Shown: piece after piece, positions 1 to 14,256 of the stretch
Layout: the number at the start of each line of letters is the position of its first letter
How positions within the stretch are numbered: the stretch's first letter is position 1
Assembly: GCF_016950255.1 (NCBI RefSeq)
Contig: NZ_JACGFN010000001.1
Location: 434,001 to 498,000 of the forward strand
Source of the DNA: Pectobacterium brasiliense
GTDB lineage: Bacteria > Pseudomonadota > Gammaproteobacteria > Enterobacterales > Enterobacteriaceae
Length of the DNA: 64,000 nt
Direction: 5' to 3'
The notes under the pieces: generated by a model
What the model was told of the DNA's origin: nothing
Databases searched by the model: none
What the model saw: the letters and a program-made list of their open reading frames with translations, nothing else
Position numbers and translations under genes: made by a program

Positions 1-349
1 GTTCGGTGTGGCGATCAACTACCTGATGCCAGGCAAAGCCTTTGAACTGTTGATGGCGCTGGTGGTGTCGACGCTGGTGATTAACTGGATCATGATCTGC
101 TTTGCGCACCTGCGCTTCCGTCAGGCGATGATAGAGAAGGGCATTGTTCCTGCGTTCAAAGCCTTCTGGTATCCGTGGGGTAACTACCTGTGCCTGGCGT
201 TTCTGGCGGGGATTCTGGTGATTATGCTGCTGTCGCCAGGAATTCGCATTTCGGTCATCTTAATTCCGTTCTGGATTGCCGTTATTTGGCTTGGCTTCCG
301 ATTATCCCGCAAAAATAATGCAGCGATGAAGTCGGTGCAGACACTGTAA
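1..349 (+). CDS. pheP: Aromatic amino-acid permease, C-terminal part (PheP-like)
   Basis: This is the last ~115 residues of an amino-acid/polyamine/cation (APC) superfamily permease; its beginning lies left of the window. The frame is open from base 2, so the GTG at 8 is an internal codon, not a start. The residues form the last transmembrane helices: LMALVVSTLVINWIMIC, a cytoplasmic loop, then GNYLCLAFLAGILVIMLL and a final helix. The wording LMALVV..LINWIMIC..AHLRFR and GNYLC is closer to E. coli PheP (phenylalanine permease) than to AroP, from memory of the family. It would import phenylalanine by proton symport across the inner membrane. Substrate assignment is an inference from a fragment. 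Confidence 0.75.
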   Translation, partial: FGVAINYLMPGKAFELLMALVVSTLVINWIMICFAHLRFRQAMIEKGIVPAFKAFWYPWGNYLCLAFLAGILVIMLLSPGIRISVILIPFWIAVIWLGFRLSRKNNAAMKSVQTL

Positions 350-357
350 GCCCCATA

Positions 358-389
358 GCCTGTTCATCACGATGCAAAGATGAACAGGC
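358..389 (+). terminator. Hairpin after the permease gene
   Basis: A perfect 11-bp inverted repeat (358-368 with 379-389, loop of 10) starts 8 bases after the permease stop codon. No T-run follows it, so it may be a weak terminator or an mRNA-stabilising hairpin. Confidence 0.5.
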
Positions 390-456
390 CACCATCCGGC
401 TTTAACACACCACTTATAAGGTGTATTATTGCCCCGACGTTATCCATGTCACGCTA

Positions 457-479
457 ATGCGCACCTTTAGTGTTCGCAT
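457..479 (+). promoter_or_regulatory. Upstream hairpin of the thrS leader
   Basis: ATGCG at 457-461 pairs with CGCAT at 475-479 across a 13-base loop. In E. coli the thrS mRNA leader folds into two tRNA-Thr-like arms that bind ThrRS. This hairpin sits about 125-147 bases before the start codon, where the distal arm is expected. The second arm at 561-581 is much clearer; this one is assigned by position only. Confidence 0.45.
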
Positions 480-560
480 CATGTGTATATATTTCACAGA
501 GTAAAGAGAAATAGCATGGTTAACACTTTTGATTTTCAATTGATATACGATTTTTTGCAT

Positions 561-581
561 GTGAGCTTTCGTGTGGCTCAC
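561..581 (+). promoter_or_regulatory. thrS translational operator, anticodon-mimic arm
   Basis: GTGAGC (561-566) pairs perfectly with GCTCAC (576-581). The 9-base loop TTTCGTGTG carries CGT at 570-572, the sequence of a tRNA-Thr anticodon. It lies just before the Shine-Dalgarno sequence (AAGGG, 592-596) of thrS. In E. coli the equivalent arm is bound by threonyl-tRNA synthetase, which blocks ribosome loading and so represses its own synthesis. Base pairing and loop are seen; autoregulation here is inferred from that system. Confidence 0.85.
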
Positions 582-603
582 CACTGTAAATAAGGGAATT
601 ATA

Positions 604-3077
<2,474 letters not shown>

Positions 3078-3095
3078 GGCATTCAAGTAGCAAGA

Positions 3096-3119
3096 CCGTA
3101 CAACCTCTGTGTTGTACGG
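3096..3119 (+). promoter_or_regulatory. infC-rpmI intergenic hairpin, likely L20 operator
   Basis: A perfect 9-bp stem (3096-3104 with 3111-3119, loop CTCTGT) is followed by CTTTG, not a long T-run. In E. coli ribosomal protein L20 binds structures in this interval and represses rpmI-rplT translation. The hairpin is seen; its role as part of the L20 operator is inferred from position. Confidence 0.65.
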
Positions 3120-3151
3120 CTTTGTTCGCCTTATCTGATTCGTTTTATTAA

Positions 3152-3370
<219 letters not shown>

Positions 3371-3395
3371 GTAACCTTTTTTTAATTCAGAATAA

Positions 3396-3770
<375 letters not shown>

Positions 3771-3780
3771 GTCAGTTGAG

Positions 3781-3806
3781 AGAGGGAGCTTTGGCTCCCT
3801 CTTTTC
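3781..3806 (+). terminator. Rho-independent terminator after rplT
   Basis: AGAGGGAGC (3781-3789) pairs with GCTCCCTCT (3794-3802) across a TTTG loop and is followed by a short T-run. Confidence 0.85.
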
Positions 3807-3860
3807 GTCGGGCTCTACACTTTCCGTTTTTATTATTTATAAGACAAAGGTAACGCAAGT

Positions 3861-3905
3861 ATGAACGCTGCTATTTTCCGTTTCTTTTTTTACTTTAGCA
3901 CCTGA
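3861..3905 (+). CDS. pheM: pheST operon leader peptide
   Basis: This is a 14-residue peptide, [14 protein letters not shown], with five phenylalanines (three consecutive); it is the same as the E. coli PheM sequence as I remember it. It is too short for ordinary gene callers. Its translation senses charged tRNA-Phe: ribosome stalling at the Phe codons favours an antiterminator, while smooth translation favours the terminator at 3952-3977. The codons, the terminator and the competing pairing are all visible. Confidence 0.95.
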
Positions 3906-3910
3906 ATTCA

Positions 3911-5072
<1,162 letters not shown>

Positions 5073-5086
5073 GGCGGGTATACATC

Positions 5087-7474
5087 ATGAAATTCAGTGA
5101 ACTCTGGTTACGCGAGTGGGTAAACCCGGCGGTTGACAGTGAAACGCTATCTGAACAGATCACGATGGCAGGGCTGGAAGTGGATGGCGTTGAGCCTGTT
5201 GCTGGCGCATTCCACGGCGTGGTTGTCGGTGAAGTGGTTGAATGTGGGCAGCACCCGAACGCAGACAAACTGCGTGTGACGAAAGTTAATGTCGGCGGCG
5301 AGCGCCTGCTGGACATCGTCTGTGGCGCGCCGAACTGCCGTCAGGGCCTGAAAGTGGCGGTGGCGATGGTCGGTGCCGTATTACCGGGCGATTTCAAAAT
5401 TAAAGCCGCCAAGCTGCGTGGTGAACCGTCTGAAGGCATGTTGTGCTCATTTTCCGAGTTAGGTATTTCGGACGATCACGATGGCATCATTGAACTGCCA
5501 GCAGACGCGCCGATTGGCACGGATATTCGTGAGTACCTGAAGCTGGATGACAACGCGATTGAAATCAGCGTGACCCCAAACCGTGCTGATTGCTTAGGCA
5601 TTATCGGTGTGGCGCGTGATGTGGCCGTATTGAATCAGCTGGCGTTGAATGAACCGACTATTGAGCCCGTTGCTGCGACGATTCAGGATACCTTCCCGAT
5701 TCAGGTCGATGCGCCGCAGGCATGCCCGCGTTACTTAGGCCGTGTGGTGAAAGGCATCAACGTTAAGGCGGCAACGCCACTGTGGATGCGCGAAAAGCTG
5801 CGCCGTTGCGGTATTCGTTCTATCGATCCGGTTGTTGATGTGACGAACTACGTTCTGCTGGAACTCGGTCAACCAATGCATGCGTTCGATCTCGACCGTC
5901 TCAACGGCGGCATTATCGTGCGTATGGCGACAGAAGGCGAAACGCTGACGCTGCTGGATGGTAACGAAGCGAAGCTGAATGCGGATACGCTGGTTATCGC
6001 TGACCAGCAGAGTGCGCTGGCGATGGGCGGTATCTTTGGCGGCGAGCATTCTGGCGTCAATGAAGAAACGCAAAACGTTCTGCTGGAATGCGCTTACTTC
6101 AATCCGCTGTCGATTACCGGACGCGCACGTCGTCACGGTTTGCACACCGATGCGTCTCACCGCTACGAGCGTGGCGTCGATCCGGCGTTACAGCACAAAG
6201 CCATTGAGCGCGCGACTCGTCTGCTGATCGACATCTGCGGTGGTGAAGCGGGCCCAGTAGTTGATGTGACTAGCGAGGCAGATTTGCCAACTCGCGCAAC
6301 GATTACGCTGCGCCGTGAGAAACTGGATCGTCTGATTGGCCATGTGATTGCCGATGAGCAGGTGAGCGATATTCTGCAGCGTCTGGGCTGTAACGTTGCG
6401 AAAACCGATGCAGGTTGGCAGGCGACGGCACCGAGCTGGCGTTTCGACATGGAAATTGAAGAAGATCTGGTTGAAGAAGTCGCGCGTATTTACGGCTACA
6501 ACAACATTCCGAATATTCCGACTCAGGCTCCGTTGATTATGACCTCGCATCGCGAAGCGTCACTGTCATTGAAGCGTGTGAAGACATTATTAGTCGACCA
6601 CGGCTTCCAGGAAGCAATTACTTACAGTTTTGTTGACCCGAAAATTCAGGGATTAATCCACCCTAATGAAGCGTCGCTGAGCCTGCCGAGCCCGATTTCC
6701 GCAGAGATGTCGGTGATGCGTTTATCGCTGTGGAGCGGCTTGCTGAGCGCGGCGGTGTATAACCAAAACCGTCAACAAAGCCGTCTGCGCCTGTTTGAAA
6801 GCGGCCTCCGTTTTGTGCCGGACACCAGTGCGGACCTGGGTATTCGTCAGGATCTGATGCTGGCGGGTGTGATTACTGGCACGCGTTATGAAGAGCATTG
6901 GGATCTGGCGCGTCAGGCCGTTGACTTCTATGATTTAAAAGGCGATTTGGAAGCGGTACTGGCATTGACGGGCAAGTTGTCTGAGGTTGAGTTCAAGGCC
7001 GAAAATAATCCGGCATTGCATCCAGGACAAAGTGCTGCTATTTATCTGTGCGGAGAACGCATTGGATTTATTGGCGTTATTCACCCAGAACTGGAGCGCA
7101 AGTTGGATCTTAACGGGCGCACCGTGGTGTTCGAATTGTTGTGGGATAAGGTCGCAGACCGCGTATTGCCGGAGGCGAACGAGGTTTCCCGCTTCCCGGC
7201 GAACCGTCGCGATATCGCCGTTGTGGTCGCTGAAAATGTCCCTGCGGGCGATATTTTGGCCGAGTGTAAGAAAGTTGGCGCAAATCAGTTAGTTGGCGTA
7301 AACTTATTCGACGTGTACCGAGGGAAGGGCGTAGCGGAAGGTTATAAGAGTCTGGCTATCAGTCTGACCCTGCAAGATACCACGCGTACACTGGCAGAAG
7401 AGGAAATTGCCGCTACCGTTGCAGAATGCGTAGCAGCATTAAAACAGCGATTCCAAGCATCCTTGAGGGATTGA
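5087..7474 (+). CDS. pheT: Phenylalanine--tRNA ligase, beta subunit
   Basis: Beta subunit of PheRS, 795 residues as in E. coli. It carries an N-terminal tRNA-binding OB fold (about 40-150, [16 protein letters not shown]), the B3/B4 editing domain, the B5 and synthetase-like core, and a C-terminal ferredoxin-fold anticodon-binding domain ([14 protein letters not shown] onward). It is needed for tRNA binding and for hydrolysing Tyr-tRNA-Phe. It sits between pheS and ihfA in the same operon, 4 bases before the ihfA start. Confidence 0.98.
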   Translation: MKFSELWLREWVNPAVDSETLSEQITMAGLEVDGVEPVAGAFHGVVVGEVVECGQHPNADKLRVTKVNVGGERLLDIVCGAPNCRQGLKVAVAMVGAVLPGDFKIKAAKLRGEPSEGMLCSFSELGISDDHDGIIELPADAPIGTDIREYLKLDDNAIEISVTPNRADCLGIIGVARDVAVLNQLALNEPTIEPVAATIQDTFPIQVDAPQACPRYLGRVVKGINVKAATPLWMREKLRRCGIRSIDPVVDVTNYVLLELGQPMHAFDLDRLNGGIIVRMATEGETLTLLDGNEAKLNADTLVIADQQSALAMGGIFGGEHSGVNEETQNVLLECAYFNPLSITGRARRHGLHTDASHRYERGVDPALQHKAIERATRLLIDICGGEAGPVVDVTSEADLPTRATITLRREKLDRLIGHVIADEQVSDILQRLGCNVAKTDAGWQATAPSWRFDMEIEEDLVEEVARIYGYNNIPNIPTQAPLIMTSHREASLSLKRVKTLLVDHGFQEAITYSFVDPKIQGLIHPNEASLSLPSPISAEMSVMRLSLWSGLLSAAVYNQNRQQSRLRLFESGLRFVPDTSADLGIRQDLMLAGVITGTRYEEHWDLARQAVDFYDLKGDLEAVLALTGKLSEVEFKAENNPALHPGQSAAIYLCGERIGFIGVIHPELERKLDLNGRTVVFELLWDKVADRVLPEANEVSRFPANRRDIAVVVAENVPAGDILAECKKVGANQLVGVNLFDVYRGKGVAEGYKSLAISLTLQDTTRTLAEEEIAATVAECVAALKQRFQASLRD

Positions 7475-7478
7475 ACCT

Positions 7479-7775
7479 ATGGCGCTTACTAAAGCTGAAA
7501 TGTCAGAATACCTGTTTGAGAAGCTCGGGCTGAGCAAACGGGATGCCAAAGAGCTAGTCGAGCTGTTTTTTGAAGAAGTTCGTCGCGCTTTGGAAAATGG
7601 CGAGCAGGTCAAGTTGTCAGGTTTTGGCAATTTTGATTTGCGAGACAAGAACCAACGTCCGGGGCGTAACCCAAAAACTGGCGAAGATATTCCGATTACG
7701 GCGCGCCGTGTGGTCACGTTCCGTCCGGGGCAAAAGCTAAAAAGCAGGGTAGAGAACGCCTCTCCCAAAGAGTAA
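7479..7775 (+). CDS. ihfA: Integration host factor, alpha subunit
   Basis: One half of the IHF heterodimer that bends DNA sharply in recombination, replication and transcription. It has 98 residues with the HU/IHF fold and the DNA-contacting arm [24 protein letters not shown] split around the conserved proline (RNPKTG). It is the last gene of the thrS-ihfA cluster. In E. coli btuCED follows here, whereas in this window the operon ends in a terminator and a convergent ygbA gene lies next. Confidence 0.97.
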   Translation: MALTKAEMSEYLFEKLGLSKRDAKELVELFFEEVRRALENGEQVKLSGFGNFDLRDKNQRPGRNPKTGEDIPITARRVVTFRPGQKLKSRVENASPKE

Positions 7776-7786
7776 CAGAGTCACCC

Positions 7787-7812
7787 AAAAAGGCCGCGCA
7801 AGCGGCCTTTTC
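7787..7812 (+). terminator. Terminator after ihfA
   Basis: GGCCGC (7792-7797) pairs with GCGGCC (7802-7807) across a GCAA tetraloop, flanked by A's on the left and T's on the right. The symmetry suggests it can serve both ihfA and the convergent ygbA. Confidence 0.9.
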
Positions 7813-7835
7813 CTATCTTATTCGCCTCATATTGC

Positions 7836-8261
7836 CTATTTCAAGGTCGATTCGGTATCTGCTGGTGCCGTATGCTGCGAGGCTAAACGCGTTGCTCGTC
7901 CATTTGGTGTTTTTGGCGATGTCTCTTTTTTCGGATAGTCCGGCACTGGCCGATGATCGTCAATTAAATGACGTATTGCCAGAATAGGGTGGCGCAACAA
8001 CATCCGCGGCCCCGACCAGCGCATAATCGCTTTGATCGCCTCACGTCGGGCGGGTTGATAGCAGTGAATGGGGCAATGCTTACACGCGGGTTTATCTTCA
8101 CCGAATTGACAGCGTTCCAGACGCTTGATGGCGTAGCTGAATAAGTCTTTATGCTGCGCGTTATCGCCAGTTTCAGGATGGTGCTTTTCATACAGTTCGA
8201 TCATCAATCCGACGGTACGGATCTCCCGCTGTCGGTATTTTCCCAGGGGTTTTCTCGCCAT
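7836..8261 (-). CDS. ygbA: Nitrous-oxide-stimulated promoter family protein (YgbA-like)
   Basis: A small protein of about 141 residues that I recognise as the YgbA family, whose E. coli gene is induced under nitrosative stress through NsrR. Four cysteines at about 51, 60, 63 and 67 (C-x8-C-x2-C-x3-C) and nearby histidines suggest a metal or Fe-S site. The biochemical role is not established. I chose the ATG at 8261 because AGGA lies about 10 bases before it; the in-frame ATG at 8270 leaves only 2 bases and would add MTH. The proline/threonine-rich C-terminal tail looks disordered. Confidence 0.75.
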   Translation of the reverse strand: MARKPLGKYRQREIRTVGLMIELYEKHHPETGDNAQHKDLFSYAIKRLERCQFGEDKPACKHCPIHCYQPARREAIKAIMRWSGPRMLLRHPILAIRHLIDDHRPVPDYPKKETSPKTPNGRATRLASQHTAPADTESTLK

Positions 8262-8395
8262 GTGCGTCATGTCCTGATGAAATCATAATAGATGTATTTT
8301 AAATGCAATTTATTGCGAGAGGAACCACTGAAGTCACATCTATGAAGGAATGCAGAGGAAAAAGGCGAGGAGAACCTCGCCGAGGAAGGTCGTAA

Positions 8396-10114
8396 TCAGG
8401 CCTGGCCGAACTGTGCCTGATGTAATTTGGCATAGATGCCACTTTGCTCCAGCAGCACCTGATGGCTGCCTTGCTCAATAATGCTGCCGTTATCTACCAC
8501 CACAATGCGTCCCGCGTTCTGTATGGTTGCCAGCCTGTGGGCGATGATCAACGTGGTACGTCCTGCGGAAAGTTCGCTGAGCGATTGCTGTATCGCCTGC
8601 TCTGTCGCGGTATCCAACGCAGATGTCGCTTCGTCCAGAATCAGGATTGGCGGGTTTTTCAGGAAGATGCGCGCGATAGATAAACGCTGTTTTTGCCCAC
8701 CCGATAATTTAACGCCACGCTCGCCGACCACGGTATCCAGCCCGTCAGGCAGGTTCTCGATCAGCTCATCTAACCGCGCACGTCGTGCGGCGTCCATGAT
8801 TTCGTCATCGCTTGCATCAAGTTTACCGTAGGCAATGTTTTCCCGAATGGTACCGCCGAACAGGAAAACATCCTGCTGTACGATGCCGATTTGGCTGCGT
8901 AGCGATGCCTGCGTCATCTGGCGGATATCCATGCCGTCAATGGTGATGGCACCGCTGGTTAAATCGTAGAAGCGGGGAAGCAGGGAACAGAGGGTGGTTT
9001 TGCCCGCACCGGAGGGGCCAACAAACGCGACGGTTTCCCCTGCGCGAATCGACAGGTCAATATTGCGCAAAATCGGACGGTCGGCAGAATACCCAAAGCT
9101 CACCTGATTGAACCGGATATCGCCTGTCAACGGACCGGCATTATGCGCATCGGGAGCGTCGGCAATCTCGGGAACGGTATCGATCAGCTGAGTAAAGCGT
9201 TTGAATCCCGCAATTCCTTTGGGATAGCTCTCCAGCACCGAGGTAATTTTGGCGACCGGACGGAAGAACACTTCAATCAGCAGTAGGAAGCCGATAAAAC
9301 CACCGTAGCTGAGTTCGCCCTGAATCACGTACCAAATACCGGCCAGCATCACGATAAGCTGTATCAGGCGCGTGCTGAGGTAGCTGAGTGTCATACTGGC
9401 GGTCATGATGCGATAGGCCTGCAATTTGGTACGGCGGTAGTTTTCGTTATCGTTAGAGAACAGTTTCTTCTCATGCGCTTCATTGGCAAACGCTTTAACG
9501 ACGCGGATACCCCCAACGCTCTCTTCAATTCGAGCGTTGAAGTTGCCAACCTGACCGAATAGCTGACGCCACGTCTCCGTCATGCGGGCGCCATAGCGGC
9601 TGACGAGATACGTCATGAAAGGCACGATAATAATCGTCAGCAGCGCCAGATTCAGATGAACCGTCGCCATCAGGATGAACGCACCAATAAACGTCATGAT
9701 CGCGAGGAAGAGGTCTTCCGGGCCGTGGTGGGCAATCTCCCCGACTTCTTCCAAATCTTTGGTGACGTGGGTGATGATATGGCCGGTCTTCATATTGTCG
9801 TAGTAACGGAACGGCAAATTTTGCAGATGCTCAAAGGCCTGCCGCCGCATATCGGTTTCAATACCCACGCCCAGCGCATGTCCCCAATAGTTGACGATGG
9901 CCATCAGCGCGGTATTCAGCAGGTATACCGCTAATAGCGCCACTGACGCCAACAGGATCAGCGACCAGTCCTGAGCGGGTAATAGTTTGTCGATGAACGC
10001 TTTAATCGCCATCGGAAACCCTAATTCAAGCAGGCCAGCGATAATGGCACAGCCGAAGTCGAGGACGAACAACCCTTTGTAAGGGGAATAGTAGGAAAAG
10101 AAACGCCTTAACAT
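8396..10114 (-). CDS. ABC exporter half-transporter (MsbA/MdlB type)
   Basis: A 572-residue fusion of a six-helix type-1 exporter membrane domain (about 15-300) to an ATPase. The ATPase has Walker A GPSGAGKT (about 366-373), a Q-loop region (VQQDVFLFG), signature LSGGQ (470-474), Walker B ILILDE (490-495) and a switch histidine in IAHRLATI. One polypeptide carries one membrane and one ATPase domain, so it should work as a homodimer exporting lipids, peptides or drugs across the inner membrane. The substrate cannot be read from sequence and the neighbours (ygbA, yddG) give no hint. No strong Shine-Dalgarno precedes the start. Confidence 0.88.
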   Translation of the reverse strand: MLRRFFSYYSPYKGLFVLDFGCAIIAGLLELGFPMAIKAFIDKLLPAQDWSLILLASVALLAVYLLNTALMAIVNYWGHALGVGIETDMRRQAFEHLQNLPFRYYDNMKTGHIITHVTKDLEEVGEIAHHGPEDLFLAIMTFIGAFILMATVHLNLALLTIIIVPFMTYLVSRYGARMTETWRQLFGQVGNFNARIEESVGGIRVVKAFANEAHEKKLFSNDNENYRRTKLQAYRIMTASMTLSYLSTRLIQLIVMLAGIWYVIQGELSYGGFIGFLLLIEVFFRPVAKITSVLESYPKGIAGFKRFTQLIDTVPEIADAPDAHNAGPLTGDIRFNQVSFGYSADRPILRNIDLSIRAGETVAFVGPSGAGKTTLCSLLPRFYDLTSGAITIDGMDIRQMTQASLRSQIGIVQQDVFLFGGTIRENIAYGKLDASDDEIMDAARRARLDELIENLPDGLDTVVGERGVKLSGGQKQRLSIARIFLKNPPILILDEATSALDTATEQAIQQSLSELSAGRTTLIIAHRLATIQNAGRIVVVDNGSIIEQGSHQVLLEQSGIYAKLHQAQFGQA

Positions 10115-10244
10115 GTGTGACTATTTTTTAGGTAACGAAATGTGGGGATGACTATAGCAGGTTAGCGTGAAGAATGTGACCGTGAGCCGATTAGGTTTCT
10201 TATTGGCTGGGAAGTCAGATGAAAACCATGGGGATGGTTGTGGA

Positions 10245-11132
10245 TCAGCTCGTAGGTGTACGTGTCGCATACCAGCAGAGCAGCGAACCTGCTGTGACCA
10301 TGACGACGCCTTGCCAGAATGATATAGCGGGCGTGATATTGAGCCAGAGCGCGGCTAATAGGGTGGAAAGCACGGGCGTGAAATAAGAGGCGGTTGCCAG
10401 CAACGTCAGGTTGCCATGCTGAATACCGATATTCCAGACGGAATAGGCTAATGCGGTCGATGTGCCCATAAAGAGCAGTTGCAGAGAACTTGGTAAGGTT
10501 AATGAAATCGCACCTTCGGCACTGAAGGCATACTGAACCCAGAGTACGAGTGAGGCGATGAAAAAGAACAGCGAGACGCCGCTTTTACCTTGCCCGTACC
10601 GCCTGGTGATATTGCAGTAGAGCGCCCAGGTCAGAGCCGCAGAAAACGCCAGGCTGTAGGCCAGCGGGTTAGCCAGAATGTTGTTCCACAGTAACTCTGG
10701 TGTCCAATCGCTTTCTCCTTTCATAATCCACACGATGCCGCCTAGCGAGAGCGCAAGGCCGGGCCAGAGCAGGAAACGACTTTTCTGCTGATTGATAAAA
10801 AGAGAAAAGAACACGGTCAAACTGGGCCACAAATAGTTAATCATCCCTATTTCTATCGCCTGCATGCGGCTATCCGCTAGCCCGATGGACAGCGACAGAA
10901 ATATCTCGTAGCAGACAAACATCGCGCCGCCTGCGAACAAATAGACTCTGGGCAGCGTCTTAATGCGGGGAAAACCGTAAAAGGCCAATAGACATAGCGT
11001 GCTGGTGGAGTAAATCATCGCCGCACCGCCGATGGGGCCGAGTGCTTCTGTCAGGCTACGGATAAGCCCGACGGATGTGCTCCATAAAACGATCGCCAGT
11101 AAGCCCGTGAGCGTGGCGCGCTGTGGCGTCAT
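10245..11132 (-). CDS. yddG: Aromatic amino-acid exporter (DMT/EamA family)
   Basis: A ten-helix drug/metabolite transporter of 295 residues, closely resembling E. coli YddG, which exports aromatic amino acids; compare MTPQRATLTGLLAIVLWST at the start and GSLLCWYATR at the end. Two EamA repeats are visible (about 10-140 and 150-290). I start at ATG 11132 (MTPQ), which aligns with the E. coli start and has AGGT 7 bases upstream; ATG 11138 would add two residues. It is convergent with nothing and stands as a single gene. Confidence 0.9.
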   Translation of the reverse strand: MTPQRATLTGLLAIVLWSTSVGLIRSLTEALGPIGGAAMIYSTSTLCLLAFYGFPRIKTLPRVYLFAGGAMFVCYEIFLSLSIGLADSRMQAIEIGMINYLWPSLTVFFSLFINQQKSRFLLWPGLALSLGGIVWIMKGESDWTPELLWNNILANPLAYSLAFSAALTWALYCNITRRYGQGKSGVSLFFFIASLVLWVQYAFSAEGAISLTLPSSLQLLFMGTSTALAYSVWNIGIQHGNLTLLATASYFTPVLSTLLAALWLNITPAISFWQGVVMVTAGSLLCWYATRTPTS

Positions 11133-11215
11133 ATTCATACCTGGTTATGAGGTCTGTGCCAAAGAAATCAAACCGGATGCTGTTACCTGCATCCGGTAGT
11201 GCTCATTACGATGGT

Positions 11216-12040
11216 TTACCGCCAGAAGTCGTCAAAAACGGTAATCGGCGGACGACGCTTGTGTTCGGTTTTGCGATACCAGTTTTCGATAATGGCTGCA
11301 TCGTTGGCCTCGATCTGCTTGCCTTCCAGATAGTCGTCGATTTTTTCATAGGTCACACCCAGCGCGACTTCGTCGGGGAGAGACGGACGGTCTTCTTCCA
11401 GATCGGCGGTAGGGGCTTTGGTATAAAGATGAGAAGGGCAGCCAAGTTCGCGCAGCAGCGCTTTACCCTGACGCTTATTCAACCGGAAAATCGGGTTGAT
11501 ATCGGTACCGCCATCACCGTATTTGGTGAAAAAGCCCGTTACCGCCTCAGCTGCATGATCGGTGCCGACGACAAGCCCGGCATTCATGCCCGCGATGCTG
11601 TACTGCGCTTTCATGCGCTCTCTGGCTTTTTCGTTACCTTTTACAAAATCGGAAAGCTCCACGCCAATGGCACGTAAGGTGGCTTCACTGGCTTCAATCG
11701 CCGGCTTGATGTTGACGGTTAATACGCGGTCTGGTTGGATAAAAGCGATGGCGTCCTGACAGTCGGCTTCATCCGCCTGTACGCCGTAAGGCAGTCGAAC
11801 GGCGATGAACTGATAGCGAGAATTTCCGGTCTCATTACGTAATTCCGTGATAGCCGTCTGGCACAGTTTGCCGGTCAGCGTAGAGTCCTGACCACCGCTG
11901 ATGCCCAAAACTAACGACGTAACGAACGGGTGAGCATTCAGATAATTCTTTAAAAAATCAACGCTAACACGTATTTCCTGTGCTGGATCGATGCTGCTTT
12001 TCACTCCCAACGCAGTGATAATGTCGTTTTGTAATGACAT
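11216..12040 (-). CDS. nadE: Ammonia-dependent NAD synthetase
   Basis: Last step of NAD synthesis: amidation of nicotinic acid adenine dinucleotide with ammonia and ATP. The protein is 274 residues, E. coli-like, with the PP-loop SGGQDS (about 48-53) and the conserved [10 protein letters not shown] and [13 protein letters not shown] segments. No glutaminase domain is present, so it uses free ammonia. The start is ATG 12040, with a very strong AGGAGGGG 5-12 bases upstream; the longer frame to 12181 is non-coding. It is divergent from osmE, the same pairing as in E. coli. Confidence 0.97.
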   Translation of the reverse strand: MSLQNDIITALGVKSSIDPAQEIRVSVDFLKNYLNAHPFVTSLVLGISGGQDSTLTGKLCQTAITELRNETGNSRYQFIAVRLPYGVQADEADCQDAIAFIQPDRVLTVNIKPAIEASEATLRAIGVELSDFVKGNEKARERMKAQYSIAGMNAGLVVGTDHAAEAVTGFFTKYGDGGTDINPIFRLNKRQGKALLRELGCPSHLYTKAPTADLEEDRPSLPDEVALGVTYEKIDDYLEGKQIEANDAAIIENWYRKTEHKRRPPITVFDDFWR

Positions 12041-12264
12041 GCCATCCCCTCCTGAACTTATTGATACTGCAAAAGAATTATTACGATTGCCTGAGTGTAA
12101 AACGAATTGGCGTGAAGAAAAAGAACAAGCTGTCAGGTAGTCATTTTCCCTATAGATAACCGGTTTTTGACTATTGGCCAATATGTTACATCCCTGCGTT
12201 ATTATTTGAAAAAGTGGTCGCCGCCGACTAGCCTTAGTGTGACGTATAATAATGAGGTGATGAG

Positions 12265-12594
12265 ATGAAGAATAACAGATTACTGGTATGTATTGCGGCA
12301 GCAGGTGCTGTCATGTTGGCGGGATGTACGGCTTATAACAAGGCAGAAAGTTATGTTAATGAGCCTGTGGTGAAAGATGTGAAAGTGGGAATGATGAAGC
12401 AGCAGGTTCATCAACTCGCAGGTAGCGGAGTGGAAAAACGTCTGGTGAATGCTAAAGGCACCTGTAGCGACTATCTGCTGAAAAACCGCGATGGTACTGC
12501 GCAGAACTATTTCGTCAGCTACGACGAAACGGGCCATGTTCTCAATAAAGGTTTCCAGAGCTGCCAGGCTTACGATACTAACCCGCAGCGCTAA
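12265..12594 (+). CDS. osmE: Osmotically inducible lipoprotein OsmE
   Basis: A 109-residue lipoprotein with a signal peptide ending in the lipobox LAGC (lipidated Cys21) and a BamE/SmpA-like domain ([15 protein letters not shown]). It should sit in the outer membrane facing the periplasm. E. coli OsmE is induced by high osmolarity and in stationary phase; its function is unknown. GAGGTGATGAG immediately precedes ATG 12265. Its position next to divergent nadE matches E. coli. Confidence 0.93.
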   Translation: MKNNRLLVCIAAAGAVMLAGCTAYNKAESYVNEPVVKDVKVGMMKQQVHQLAGSGVEKRLVNAKGTCSDYLLKNRDGTAQNYFVSYDETGHVLNKGFQSCQAYDTNPQR

Positions 12595-12634
12595 GCAACC
12601 TGATGGCACGATATCGTTATTAGAAAAGTGTCAT

Positions 12635-12672
12635 AAAAAAACGCCGACAGCATCAGCCGTCGGCGTTTTCTT
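12635..12672. terminator. Bidirectional terminator between osmE and tcyP
   Basis: ACGCCGAC (12641-12648) pairs with GTCGGCGT (12659-12666). A's on the left and T's on the right let it end transcription of both convergent genes. Confidence 0.92.
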
Positions 12673-12690
12673 TTGTGCAGCAAATGCGGC

Positions 12691-14085
12691 TTAGCGGTGC
12701 GTCAACTCAGCGTCATCCTGTGCGTTGAAAACCGTTTTGTCCGTCTGCTTCATCAACTGGCTGGTGACGGTACCGGCCGTCATGGATCCGCTGACGTTAA
12801 GTGCCGTACGGCCCATATCGATCAGCGGCTCAATGGAGATGAGCAGCGCGACAAGTGTTACCGGTAGTCCCATCGCAGGCAGAACGATTAACGCGGCAAA
12901 GGTGGCACCGCCGCCCACACCGGCTACGCCAGCAGAACTGATGGTGACGATACCGACCAGCGTCGCGATCCAGACAGGATCCAACGGGTTGATGCCAACT
13001 GTTGGCGCGACCATCACGGCCAGCATCGCTGGATAAAGCCCCGCACAGCCGTTCTGACCGATTGTCGTGCCGAAAGAGGCGGCAAAGCTGGCGATAGATT
13101 GCGGCACGCCAATACGGCGCGTTTGCGCTTCAATGCTGAGTGGTATTGTCGCCGCGCTGGAACGGCTGGTAAATGCGAACGTCAATACTGGCCAGACTTT
13201 GCGATAAAAACGAGCCGGATTGATGCCTGTGAACGACAGGATCAGCGCATGGACGCCGAACATAATCATCAGTCCCAGATAGGACGCGACAACGAAGCTA
13301 CCCAGCTTGAGGATGTCTTGCAGGTTAGAACTGGCGACCATCTTGGTCATCAGCGCCATGACGCCGTAAGGGGTCAGCTTCATCACCAGACGAACGAGTT
13401 TCATCACCCAGGATTGCAGTGTGTCAATGGCGGTTAAAACGCGTTCGCCTTTGACCGCGTCATCTTTTAGCAACTGTAACGCCGCAACGCCAAGGAACGC
13501 AGCGAAGACGACGACGCTGATGATAGACGTCGGGTTCGCACCGGTCAGCTCAGCAAACGGGTTTTTAGGAATGAATGACAGGATAAGCTGAGGTACGTTA
13601 AGGTCAGCGACTTTACCAGCATAGTTGCTTTCAATCGCCGTTAATCGCGCGGTTTCTTGCGCACCTTGCACTAGCCCGGTCGCCGTCAGGCCAAACAGGT
13701 TAGTCACAAAAACACCGACCAACGCGGAAATCAGCGTAGTGATCAACAGGGTCGAAAGCGTCAATACGCTGATTTTCCCTAATGACGAGGCATTATGCAG
13801 CTTGGCAACGGAATTGAGGATGGAGATAAAGACCAGCGGCATGACGATCATCTGTAACAGCTGCACGTAGCCATTACCCACAATGTTAAACCATGATATG
13901 GACTGCTTAACAACCGGGTTGTCGCCACCATAAATCAGATGCAGTGCCAGACCAAATAGCACCCCGACAACCAAACCCAGCAAGACTTTCTTTGCCAGAC
14001 TCCAGGATGGGTTACGGCTGGCGTAACCTAATCCGAGCAGTAATACGACAAATAGCAGAATATTTATGAGTAGCGGAAAATTCAT
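12691..14085 (-). CDS. tcyP: L-cystine symporter TcyP (YdjN)
   Basis: A 464-residue member of the dicarboxylate/amino-acid:cation symporter (DAACS) family, near-identical over long segments to E. coli YdjN/TcyP, which imports cystine. Features are the serine-rich stretch [13 protein letters not shown], the [17 protein letters not shown] motif and re-entrant loops typical of the family. The start is ATG 14085 (MNFPLL) with GGAG 9 bases upstream, matching the E. coli start; the longer frame to 14127 has no support. It supplies cysteine from oxidised cystine. Confidence 0.95.
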   Translation of the reverse strand: MNFPLLINILLFVVLLLGLGYASRNPSWSLAKKVLLGLVVGVLFGLALHLIYGGDNPVVKQSISWFNIVGNGYVQLLQMIVMPLVFISILNSVAKLHNASSLGKISVLTLSTLLITTLISALVGVFVTNLFGLTATGLVQGAQETARLTAIESNYAGKVADLNVPQLILSFIPKNPFAELTGANPTSIISVVVFAAFLGVAALQLLKDDAVKGERVLTAIDTLQSWVMKLVRLVMKLTPYGVMALMTKMVASSNLQDILKLGSFVVASYLGLMIMFGVHALILSFTGINPARFYRKVWPVLTFAFTSRSSAATIPLSIEAQTRRIGVPQSIASFAASFGTTIGQNGCAGLYPAMLAVMVAPTVGINPLDPVWIATLVGIVTISSAGVAGVGGGATFAALIVLPAMGLPVTLVALLISIEPLIDMGRTALNVSGSMTAGTVTSQLMKQTDKTVFNAQDDAELTHR

Positions 14086-14256
14086 CCGGCTTTGCTCCCT
14101 ATCAGTGAGTCGCGTCACGCTGCCCACTATCTCGCGCAGTAATTGAGATCGGCGGAGGTAGCGTGATTTTTTGCGATGAAAAATAACAAACGCGCACAGG
14201 ATAGCAGGTCTTTTGCCATCATGTTACAGGGATATGTCTGACGGTAGGTAACGCTG

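Noticed and set aside
12245..12250. TATAAT before osmE as a -10 box
   Set aside because: Transcription would start inside the ribosome-binding site, leaving no leader; likely a chance match.
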